From Sipunculus nudus (taxonomy: Eukaryota; Annelida; Sipuncula; Golfingiida; Sipunculidae): a stretch of 64,000 bases of DNA. Below are positions 24,801 to 37,500 of the stretch, piece by piece (position 1 is the stretch's first letter; every line of letters begins with the position of its first letter). The notes under the pieces were generated by a model that worked only from the letters and a program-made list of their open reading frames with translations, had not been told where the DNA came from and did not search any database. The stretch spans positions 12,762,839 through 12,826,838 of the forward strand of contig CM049316.1 in assembly GCA_026874595.1 (NCBI GenBank), read 5' to 3'. Made by a program: the position numbers and the translations under genes.

Positions 24801-27800
24801 CTTTCTACCCAATATATCTAGTACTCTGACACCCTTGTATCAGTTGTTGCAGAAAGACAAACCATGGGAACGGTCTACAGCTCAGCAAGAGGGCTTTGAA
24901 TTATCCAAAATCCTACTCAAGACGGCGCCAGTATTGGTTCATTTTGATCCTGCTAAAGAGATTACTCTCACTTGTGATGCCTCGCCATACGGAATTGGAG
25001 CTTTGATTTCACATCCATATTCAGAAGGTGACAAACCAATTGCATTTGCATCCCGTACTTTGACCAAAGCAGAGATGAATTATTCGCAATTGGAAAAAGA
25101 AGCTTTGTCAATTGTGTTCGGTGTCAAAAAATTTCACCAGTATTTGTTCGGTCGTACATTTGATATATATATACAGACCATAAACCTCTCCTTGGACTTC
25201 TGAAAAACGACAAGCCAATTCCGCATACAGCAGCAGCTACGATCAAAAGGTGGGCACTTACCCTGTCTGCTTATGATTATCAGGTTTACCACAAACCAGG
25301 GTCAAAGAACTGTAACGCTGATGCACTCAGCCACTTACCTCTGCCACCCAGACCTCTGTCTACTCCCTTGCCACAAGAGTATGTTTAAGCAATGGATCTT
25401 CTAGACAGTACACCACTTACGGCACATCAAATAGCATACTGGACTTCTAGATACCCAATTTTGGCTCAGGTGAAGACCTTTGTTCTGCAGGGTTGGCCAA
25501 AGAGTTCTCCCAACTCCCAGTTAGACTCATACTTTCATATCAGACATGACCTGTCTATACATCAAGGTTGTATCATGTGGTGGTCCAGAGTGATTATACC
25601 GCCCCAGGGGAGAGAGTTGGTATTAAAAGAGCCGCATAACTTGCACTTGGGTATCATGCGCATGAAAGGTCTTGCGCGAAGCTACTGCTGGTGGCCGAAG
25701 TTAGATAGAGACATAGTGCAACTAGTTAAAAGTTGTTCGCAATGTCAGGAACATTCCGGAAATCCTCCTAAAGCTACCGTACACCCATGGGAGTATCCAG
25801 GGAAACGCTGGTTCCGTCTCAATCTTGATTATGCTGGACCAGTTGATGGAAAGATGATATTAGTTATTGTAGATACATATACTAAGTTTATTGATGCTCA
25901 TGTGACCTCTGGCTCTACTACAGAAATCACTGTAAGGAAGCTGAGACAGACGTTCGCCACGCATGGATTGCCACACATAATCGTTTCAGATAATGGCCCA
26001 TGTTTTGCCAGTGAGGAATTCCAACAGTTCTGTCGTGAGAACGGTATTCGTCATAAATTGGTAGCTCCCTTCCATCCATCAAGCAATGGATTGGCGGAGC
26101 GTGCTGTGGAAACGATTCAGTATGGAATTAGAAAAACTCAGGTGATCTTGAATCTAGACTGTATCGGGTACTTATGGATTACAGGTTGGCACCACAGTCA
26201 ACTACCAGAGTATGTCCTTCAGAACTCTTAATGAATAGACGCCCGCGATGCAGGTTGGATATTTTTCGGCCTCGTGTCAGTGATCGCTTACTGGCTCGGC
26301 AGGAAGGCATGATCAAAACTGATGAACGTTCACGTGGATTTGAGACTGGCAACACTGTGTTGGCTCGTAGTTATTCTGGTAACACTAAATGGTTGCCAGG
26401 AGTGATTGAACAGTGTACAGGACCTGTGTCGTGTTTAGTCAGGCTCGCTGATGGTCGTTGCTGGAGACGACACCATGATCAACTTCTCCATCGTTAAGTC
26501 AGCCCTCCTCTGTACCTGCCTTACCCCCAGGTGAAGGCTCGATCATGGCACCTGAACCTCCTCGACATGAACCGCGACCCACTGCTGGTCAGTCGTGTGA
26601 ACAGCAGCATGCAGAGGATACAACTCGCCAAGCAGATCAAAACGAGTCAGCAGAGTGTGTGAAATTGACCGCTGAACCACGTCGGTCAGATAGATTACGC
26701 AAAACACCGCAACGCTTAGATTTGTGATGTTAGAGCCAGTGGTGTAGGCGGATCGCTGCCCTGGATAGTTACATGTTACTTTTAATTTCTTAAATGTCAG
26801 AAAAAGTCCATACCTTGATAGAAATCACGACAATATGCTTAGAAATTTAATGTTTTGAAATATGTGTTTTACCTGCAGAATTATCTGTTTTATCATTTTT
26901 ACATGCTTAATTTTACATGCATCAATATGTTATGCGTGATTTTTATGTATTTTTGTATTATTTTTATGTATTTATTTATCTATTTACTTATTTATTTTTT
27001 TTATGTAATGAATTGCAAGTCAACAACAAATTCCTGGAACTGAAGGCTAATAAATGTTATCTTATCTTATCTTATCTTATCTTATTTGAAACTTTTAATA
27101 GAACATGGTTGAATTAACTCCTCATATATTGTGCATCTTTGATATATTTCGTGGAACCTTTTACAAGGACTCAGTGAATAGTTTGGTATATGCCACAAGC
27201 TAAAAAGGGAGGAATGTTATGTATTAACAATAGTGCACAATAGTGCATGCACCAGTCTACACGGCCATCCTGATTGGGGGCCACTTCCGTTTCCGCCCAG
27301 CTGTTCGGTGAACCAGTGCCATGCTGCATGGTTAATTGATGTATGTGATTCTGGACATTAAAGGCAGTTAATCCTTATTTTCTTATGTTTTACACAAACA
27401 TAACAATTCGTGGCAATCCATGCAATAATTATCAAGATACTGGAATTTTGTATCAAATTTTTAATTATTCTTGAGGTATTACAAGCCTCACTATTCACTA
27501 AGAAGTTTCTAGATACAGGGGTTACGATTTGTGCTCGCTAAGGGACGGCCGGACTCCAGTCAGCTGAGCTAAAAAGCTGTACCGTGTACAATAGTCACAT
27601 GACCTCGTGGATTTAAATAAATAATGAATATTTTAAAGAGTCACGTGACCTCGTGAATTTCTTGGCAGATAAGGGTAAAGACCCAAACCAGCAGCAGACA
27701 GTCCAGCCAGGTGAACTTCCGGTCGAAGAAGCAGCAGAGTTTGATGCTGAAGAGTAGGAGGAAGCCCACCAGGAACAGCTGTAAGTAGATGTCGTAAAGT

Positions 27801-28530
27801 TATCAAACCAATAGATGTCGTAAAGTTATCAAACCACTAAGTGTGAGTGACAGGATTATATATCGGCAGGGGAAGGTTTGAATTATATAATTACAATAAT
27901 ATTTTAATTAAAAATATATTATAATTATAAACTATATCGATGTTTTATCACATTTGAATGTATATTCTAATTACCGAACTCAATCATGCAGTTTAATTTT
28001 TAATTATGAGCATTATATCATCGAAGGATAATAGTATAGTTGACATGAATGTCATTTTATTGTCTTAAATTAAAATATCTTATGCCGCTCCCCATCTGAT
28101 GCTTCTTAGCCGGTCGGAAATATCGGTGGGATCTGTAGATGTGGGGATGCGGCCGGCAAAATTTTTTAAAAAGGGTGATTTGTCAGGCCTAAGCCGGTTT
28201 AGAAGGTTGCATGGTGTAAAGTGAATCTTCTTGAATATAGCAAGACATTCATTCTTGAGAAGTAGAATATATACATATTCACTAATATTTTAAAAATCAT
28301 AATTTCACATTTCCATTTGTTCAATATAGTTGTGTGTGATGATACTTACAGTATTTGAAATGAATTTCACCACGGGTGTATTGTAAAACTCCAGGCAGGC
28401 GCAACAGTCGCTTTCGTTTTCGTGAAGACTTTCCTCCTTCTGATTCACGAGATGGTGTGATTTTTCGGACTCAGGGCAAAACCAGGCATCCTTTAGGAGT
28501 GAATAATAAATATAAGAACAGCATTACTCT

Positions 28531-28588
<58 letters not shown>

Positions 28589-31500
28589 AAATAATTTAGC
28601 TCAACATTTTTATTATTTCAGTTCTGACTATTTTATTGTTTAAATATACACGGGAGACAGATAGTTATGATAAGCATACATCAAAGTGAAGGCGTAGTAT
28701 AAAGAAACTATGAAAAAACACAAAACAAACTGAAATTATATGAATGTTTAGCTTATTTACTTCACTGGAATCGTCAGCTGTTTCCATGGTAACCTGGATA
28801 ACGTGGTCAGCCTTTGATCTTCTCCGCATCACTCTGCCAGCCACGAAGGGAAGGACCAACGTCAGCAACAGCTGTTTAATGTGGGTTAACGTCAATAATG
28901 ATATATCTAAACACTCACGCACATCAGAGGACATTTATTTTCGCTCGGATTCAAGTCTTCTGCCATATTTATCAAGCTACCTTTAAGAGGTGTTCTGATT
29001 ATATTACTTTCAGGTGTAAGGGCAAATTTTTTTATAAAAATGATCCAAGCAATTATTTTTTTTAGCGCAAAACAACCGGGGTTTCAGGGGAGCTGATTAC
29101 CCTGGTGATGTTAGTGTTTTATGAGGTCTCCCGGATTTAAAATGTCGGCGAAAAAGGTTTTACAATTTTTCAAAAGTAGTCAGTTGACATTTTGTCAATT
29201 ATCATTAAAAAAAAATTAATCGCATATTTAATAGGAGTATTTTGTTTACCATCCATACCATCATCTTGCTGGTATTTGGTGCAATGTTTCCCCTCCAGAT
29301 GGCGTTCATGAAGCTTTGGCAGGCCGGGTGAGCTACGAAGCCCCGGTTGTCAGCCTTCAGCGCTAGTCCCAGCACCGTGGTCTGTCCTGCGATTTCACTC
29401 ACACGGACCAGCAGTTTCCTGCACCTCGCCTCGTCTTGTCTGTACAAGAAATCTAGGTATCCAACGGCAAACTTGGCGAAGAATCTGTAAGAGAAAACTG
29501 GATACTTTACTTTGGTATAAATTACTTTTTAGTACATGTGCTACTTGCCACTCTCATGGGGTTTATTGCAATGACATTAGTCTGGATATGATTATCAGTC
29601 CGGAGCAGGCTCTAATACCAATGCTAGAAGTGTGACGCTATAACGGTTACCATAGTGACTCACACATGCAAATCGACTTGCGTCCAAATTATAACTATAG
29701 TCAATTTATCGCAACAGACCACATGCTGTGACAAATGAAAGTACATGTATTAAAGTAAGAACGAAATTGTGATACAAAATGCGTCAAAAACAAAAAAAAG
29801 TATAAAACCAATCGAGAAGAAAACATCACAACTGTTTCACACAATTGAAAAAAAAATACCAAAAAAATAATCAAACCTGCTTGCAAACGTGAGGCTTCCT
29901 TTTATTCTCTCACCAATATATTCCATGTTCATATGAACCTTTAATATTAATCGGTGAGCAGTTTTATATCTAAACTACCATGGAAGACTCACTGTGCGCT
30001 CTCTTGTAGGTGGCGTTGTATCCATGAATCCTCCGTCAGCTCCCGTAATTCTTGCAGCAACTGCTGAGCAACAAGCGCCAGAGCTGTTCCTTCCTATATA
30101 CAGAAAGAAGCATACTTATAACTATTCATCTGTTTCAATGAAATGACTATATTCATATTTTTTAGTTCAGTTAAAGAAGCAATTCACCTTGATACCCTGT
30201 CATGTGTATATAGGTAAGGAAAATTGACTAAATGTTGATTATATACATCATTTCAAGAATATGATTTTTTTTTGTAATTTACTGATCAATCTTGCAAAAT
30301 ACCATGTATAATTTCTCGACAGATCATCACGCTATCACCATTTTTTCACAATCCGTAGAACAATTATTCTTTATGGTGATCTTATTAAAAATTGATATTT
30401 GGATGAAAGACGGTATAGAGTCCAAAATGAATATTTTCTAATATCTAGCTAAATCTGCAGGTTAGTTGAAAAATATGTGATTAGGAAGAAAAGTAAAACG
30501 CACTCTGAAAAGAACGATGAATGTTCCATACTCAAATTAATATATGAATTTCATGACTTTATTTTTTATGTAAAATGAATAATTTATTTAATTTATATTG
30601 CACGGACCGATGGGAATCCACAGAGTCCACGGAGGTGGACTGCATCATATTCTTATTGTAATGACTTACCTTTGCACTGTTCCAGAAATAACGTGCAAGT
30701 TCTCTTCTGTTGGTTATGATACACCAGATAAACAGGTGAGTCTGTGATACCCTGTACACTGCAATGAGAGTGTATAGGTTTAACACATCCTCCGAGTATA
30801 TCTATATTATATGATATACACCATGACATATCAATTAGGCTGAATTGGTTTAAATTTGTTTGTTTGTAAAAACTGAATCCGGTCATCTGAAACTGTGTAA
30901 TGGACAGATAGATAGACGAGATAGATAGATCGATAGATAGATAGAGAGGCAAATAGACAGATAGGCATATAAAATTTCATCAACAGATCAGAATCCTACA
31001 TAAATTAATCCTATCAAATATACACTCTCACAAAGACCCAAATGTGACACTCTCTCTATATTTGTATGAAAGTCATCTAAATTTAATAGTCCCTTACAAG
31101 TTTAACCCAAAGAAAAATTCCTGAAACTTTGTCTTTTATGAAACTTGTTACAGGTGCTCTTTTTATTGTGTGAGACGGGCGTAACTCGTGTTGTTACATT
31201 TTATATTTTTAATCCGTACTGATTGAACTCTCGTTGTCATGTGAGCCTTTGGTTTTCACGCCTGGTCGTGGGTCACGTGATGAGCCTGGTATGTGTAGAT
31301 ACACACGGCGATGTCTTTCTAGAGAATTCCTGAAACGCTTGTTGTGCAAGATCTTATAGACTGTTCGAGAAGTGGAAAATTCCAGACTTGGGGTGTTAAG
31401 GTATATAAAGGGCTGTTTTTTAGAACCAGAGGGCAGTCAGCAGAGCAGATACCAGCGGACGCAGAAGCGTGTGTCAGATTCTAAGACCTATCCGACGAAT

Positions 31501-34500
31501 GCGGCAATTATACATTTTCAAAGATTTTCTCCTGGATTTTATACATTTGGACTTCAGTTTGCTTTCTGTGTTGTTGCAAGAACTTTCCACTGGACTGTCA
31601 TTCTCCGAGAGTTCACATTCAAAGGACTTATCGTTGTCATGGTGTTGGTATCGAGGTACTGTACCATTATCTTTCTGTGTGATTATACTGATTTGTTGCT
31701 ATAACGCTGTTTTACTGTATAAATGTATTGATTTAGTGTATTTTATTGTTAGGGTTGTTTTAAGAATAAATTATAGTTATTTGTTTACAAAAAAACACTA
31801 ACTTCTTTATTCATTCCCCTAGACATTTCACCCAGCCTAGTGTTACAGAAGCTGATTTCTTTTAATCTCTATTACAAAATCTCAGCTCATCACGCATACG
31901 TGATCTGGTTATATTAGGTTCCATAACAAACTCCATTCCCTGATTTTCTTAACACTGACCAGTAATACAGGTGGTGCTACCTATATAATTTTGGCCCGCA
32001 TTTATCAAAACAGAAAAGCGCGATATGTCAGAGGTCACGCATGGGCGCCAGATCAGTTGTGACAATCTTAGCTTCGGAACTGCATGGTAAAATGCCATTA
32101 TAATTAAGATAACTTAGAATAAATATGTATTACAAACCAATCTTTTATCGGCATAAGAAATTACGCATACTTTGACCATGTAGCCCTTAAATTGACCGGA
32201 TGACTTTGAGTGTAACCTGATCTTGACCTTAACTAATGACCTGGAGTTCAGCCTTGTTTTACATACGTGATTTAGCGTCGGCTTTGTATTGTTCTTCAGG
32301 GTCTTCTACCTCCTCCATGGCGGCGAACTGCGAATGATCCGCACTTTCACTGCAGTACAACACAGGCCCGGAGGAGTCCAGGAGGCCTTGTAAAACTAAA
32401 CCGATATCCGATAAGGTCTGAAATAATAAATATTTTCATTATAAATGTGATAAAAGTTTAGCTACAATTAAACAGGCATATCAGTCTTCTAAATGTTTTT
32501 GAAAAAAGGATGAAATATAAACGATTTTTTTCTTATCTGTATCTCTTTTATCTGGTTAATAATCTAATAATTGTCTTTATATTTAAAAGGGGTTCATAGG
32601 CATATTTTTTATTTTGAAAATCTGGTTTGGCGACATAAAACTTCAGAGATGTTTATACAGACCTTTCTCGGTGGTGACAAAATGGCTGCAATTGTGCCAT
32701 CTTGCAGTAGGGGAACATTAAGATAATATGTGTTTGATTCCTAGCTGCATACGCTTATACGTAACGCATACGTACTGCATTTGCATATATGAAATGCTAC
32801 CTTCAGAATTTTCACTGTCTGTGTTTACTGTTTAGCATAAATCATACTCTAATTTATTCGTCATTTTGTTAATTCATCATTGGGCATTTACTTTTTTACC
32901 ATTTCATCGGAAACCTACCATTATCTCTCGACCCAGGTGATGCTGAACTGCATTTGAAAAACATCTATTTTCCTTCTACAATAAAAATAAATTATCACTT
33001 TTATTATGATATAAGAAAAAATGTTGCATTTCTGACAATGTCATAGGGGTAATGAGCTACCTTGGCGGAGGTATGCGCTCTCTGAGTGCCTTTCTAGTTA
33101 GGATAAACATCAATAAAATGTAATAAACGATGTATTTAGTATGTCCGCTGTTTCATTAATATGTGTAATGTTTAACAATTATTTCAAACATCATAAATCC
33201 ACATGTGCCTTAGCGATAACACTGTTCATTTGTACCAGGACTCGTACAAGTGTCACAAACACAAAGCACAAGTATTGTTTGTTTCTTGACAAACTATGCC
33301 TACTTAATTCAGACAATATTCTTGTTGCAAAAAAAAAAAATAGTGATTGAAGACAAGGCATAATTCTATACTTATTCTCTTCTGACATAATCTACCGATA
33401 TATATTATATATACTTATTACTAATACCTTTTCTACGGATAAACAGCGATTTGACCATTTTAAGGTAATCCTACCAGATATTCAAACAGTTTAAAAATGG
33501 TCCTTATCTTAATAATATCATCAAAATTTATTTTGTTATATACTGTTTAATGTGTGTATTATTTACAATATATTAACAGTGTATCTGGATGATTTTAATA
33601 TATGATGAAATTTTGAACGGTAGCACATGCACGCATAACGCCCATCTTACGCATGCGTATTTTTACAGGGTCAGGACGTTTCCTCTGGCCAGGAAGCTCC
33701 GGAGCCTCACAACGCCCGTTGTAATAAACTCTTTGACCAGTGTCGTTTGTGTCTTTAGCAACGCCTTCAGGAAGAGCTGGTCGTAGGTCGTCAGCTGGTA
33801 AACAGAACATTAACACATCTCACCAACTGAACTTACAGAGACATGGAATGCTGTGAGATAAGCGAAGATTAGTGGCAGTTGGGATGGATTCTGGTTTTTC
33901 AAAAGGGGACAGTCGAACCCAGGACGACAAAATAAGAAAATCTAAAGAGGGTCCTCTGGTCGAGAAAGGGAGGGGTCCAGGCCGGAAAACTTGGGTTTAC
34001 ACCCTAATAAAAGGCTCTAGTATCTCCCCCCCCCCCCAAATGAAAATGATATTTCAGCGCCTATGCTTATTGAAACCTTGAAACTATGTGTAGCAATGTA
34101 TCCTATTTCTCTTGAATATACATGATAAGATTACATTATTTTGCATTAAATTATTTATCGGCAGATCATAAGTGTAGCTCTTGATGTTGCCTTAGAATTT
34201 ACCAGGCAGTCAAACACACGTGCAAAATAGGTTTCTGGGTGCCTGGGAGCAGAAGATTCAACTGAGATCCCGGCGCCGCCGCCAGCCGAGTTAAGATCAC
34301 GTCGAGATTGTAGCTCAGTTTGACTTGAGAAAAATTTTATGCCAAAAGATAAAACTTTTACAATTAAAAATGCCCTAAACAAATGTTCAGGTTTTGTTAT
34401 TTATTTTTTTTTTCTTTTCGCTGACAGGAAACGGTGTGATTGTTTAAGTATGAAAATGTTGGCTTATGACAACACTAGGATAAATATATTCGATATTTAA

Positions 34501-37500
34501 TCACAAACAAGTTAAATGTATAATGCAATATATCACACGTAATATAAATAACTTGTTTAAACAGAACGCGTGCTTTGTAACATCGTCAAAAGTGACTTTC
34601 AGTTAGTCTAAGCCAGCCGACATTTTAGTAGGCCGAGTCCAGCCATGAAACTCCGCTTGTACTACTAAAGTCAGCTGTCTTTTTGTCCAAGCCAGCCGCG
34701 TTTGTGTGGCTCACACGGCTCTGGGCATTAATTCAACTTACATCAGTGGCGTCATCTTGTGACTGCTTGATGAACTTGAGTGCCATATCTGGGTGACCCC
34801 ACGCCTGCGCTAATCTCAATTTGTCGACTGCGCGTCTTCCTGGCACTGAAATAACATAAATCATAATTAATGCCAATATGTGTAAAAATGGTAAAATAAT
34901 CCATTATTCCTGCCTCGCCAGCCTTTTCTCTAAACAAATGATTACACTATCGGCAATTTTGCTTTAGTTTATTACTGCTTTTATTGTTCCACAGGTAAAA
35001 AACCGTTATTTGAGGTAGAATATGTAGTTTACTTTGAAGAACGGCTCGGCAGATTGTTTTGGCCACACAAGAGTCAGACGCCATGTTGTGTACGATCAGC
35101 TGAGGTTTCATGTCTTCATCGCATTGGTCCCTACAAAACAACAAACCAACATCAACCTGCACAACCTTAGAATTATAGCCACGTTTACATCACTACGTAT
35201 ATGGATTTTGGCTATTATACCCGTCCGGTAAAATTGCACGAGCGTTGAACAAATACATGTTTAATTTTTCCATGGTCGTTGACGTAAGCCTCCTTGAAGG
35301 TCATCGGCATAATTTACACGAATTCTGCTTATGTGTATTACCCGTGCTGTATAAGGCATGCTGGTATATAGCACTAGCTCTTCTGCGAAACTCATCGTGA
35401 TTATAAAAAGAAAGCTTTAGGCCAAAAAAAAATTAAAGGTTTGGTTCTCAGGCACCGCCCGCGTCAATTTTAACCCCCTGCATCAAACATTTTTATTTTG
35501 ATTGGCATCTTTCAAGAAGATAAAAAAATACAATTTTGATATGATTTCCTTTGTTATGTAGGACTTTTACCTGTTTAGCAAAAAAAAAAAAACCTGTTAT
35601 GTTCATGATCCCTGATCATATGACATTTTTATCGAAACATAGAAAAAAAGGTCAAAAATAAAATACCGTCTGTCCGCATTGATTTCTGAAAAAAAGTGCC
35701 TGAGAACCATACCTTTTTAATTTTTTTTTTTTTTGGCCTTAAGGTTCTTCAAAAGCGAGGAAACCAAGTGATAAAGCAGGTCGCACAGGGGGTAAACAGA
35801 AATATATATACGCTTAATATACCGAAAGGCAGCGCCGAATTTGGCAAATATCGCCATTTTCATCGTTACTTCTGCATGGTATATGTAATGTATAAGGTCC
35901 ACTGCCACGCCCGGCACACTTGTTTACCTGAGCCTGGGTGATAAGCCCCCTCATTTCTAAGATTCTGCATGTATCTGCTCCTGTGTATACGATCCGGAGT
36001 AAAGAACAGAGTGGGAATCAACGTTTCAAAGCACGTTTCCGCGACCATGGAATAATTAATTCTGTGCTTTTTATGTTTTTAATTTTTATTTGTAGGTGGG
36101 ATTTGTTTGGGTCTAGCTGAGAGACAATGTTATCATAAAAAGGAAATCAAAAGAGTAATCTACAAGTACAAGATAACCAAATCATATAAATGTAAAGCTT
36201 ATTGAACAAACTATTAAGTGTATGTGGCCAAAAGCATTCAATTTAACATAGAAAAATGTCTTTAATACACATGTATACTTACAGGATTTTCTGGGCAACA
36301 CTGTTATCCTCTGACGGGCTACCCTGGCAAAATAAAAGAAAGTCATAGCATGCTGTAAGCTTACATTGAATATGTGTGTTCTTATTATATCTAAATAGCA
36401 GCATTAATTTAGAAGCCCCCCTTTTATAGATGCAATGCTAATTGTTAGCGAGACAATCTGTCGTTTTCCTCTGGACCACCTATGCTGTTTTCACGGTTTA
36501 ATGTTTGACAACAGCAACAACAGTGATAATCCTGTACTGTACATTAAGGGCAACATGTGTTCATATTTCAACTATGGATATACGAATAACGAGTTTAAAA
36601 GGATTTCCTTTTTAAAGCGAAAAGTTTGCACATAATATATAAATAATATAACTTAATGAGGATCTAAAACCTGGACAAAAAACAGTTCTATGCTGTTTTG
36701 TATTTGAATAAAGAAAATATGTGTACCTTGAACAGAACAACTGGTACGTTCTCTTCTAATGAAGCTAGAACTGCCCTTGTAAATTCTAGTCCTCCGCTTT
36801 CTAGAGCTATACGAACAACTGGTGTGGTTTGTGTTTCACTGCCTATAGCAATATTGATAATTTTCGAAATGCGAGAAATGATTAATTTGTTGAGGTAAAA
36901 TGAGTGTTATTAAATTTATGTATGTCACCGAAAATAACATCTTTAATGATATAATGTATAAATCATTCCTACTGTTCTTCCCTTTAGAAAAAAATTGGCT
37001 TAGGTGTAATGAAACGTAAAACAAAAAGCATTCCTTTATTTATAACGAAATCCAGGAAGGTCATACGAATGTAGAGATTTCAAAATTAATTATAATTAAT
37101 TCAGCAAAATTCAGCTTTCGGCGGCGAGTCATCAGTAAAAATTATTAAAATTGTTTTAAATAATAAAATATATCCAGATATCCTCAACGAATTATTATTA
37201 TAAACTTGTATCTTTCTTTCACCTGAAACTTCTGAAAGCTTCTTCTCCAAGCGGGTCCGGAAATTAACCTCAGCGCCATGATGGTCACATGACCCATTAT
37301 CCACCAATAGAAAATGAGTATGATAAGGATTAAGACTTCCTTGGCCACTGACTCTGTAGGTGACGGGGACATGATGGTCCTGGCAGAGGGCGACAAAAAC
37401 GACGGATGACACAAACATTTGACTTAAAACACATGTATCTAACCAAAAAAATCCTGTGAAGTATTATATAAACATAAATATATACATAAACTCTTATTAT

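Larger units (their letters stand above)
23320..27405 (+). mobile_element. decayed Gypsy-type LTR retrotransposon in gene B intron 17
   Basis: Two LTRs of about 190 bp begin TGTTATG and are flanked by the 4-bp duplication ATTC (23316-23319, 27406-27409). A purine tract AAAAAGGGAGGAA precedes the 3' LTR. The interior runs gag, protease, RNase H, integrase on the plus strand, the order protease-RT-RNaseH-integrase being the Gypsy/Ty3 one. The RT catalytic core is missing and several frameshifts are present, so it is not autonomous. The LTRs differ at only about four positions and one base of length, which points to a fairly recent insertion. It lies inside an older dispersed repeat and antisense to the TRPM gene. 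Confidence 0.92.

Noticed and set aside
23657-26727. Gypsy frames as host genes
   Set aside because: They lie between matched LTRs with target duplications and carry gag, protease, RNase H and integrase motifs in retrotransposon order.
33667-33794. Longer exon 9 of gene B ending at CCT|gtaaaa
   Set aside because: It forces exon 10 into a frame with an early stop and inserts residues with no counterpart in TRPM relatives.
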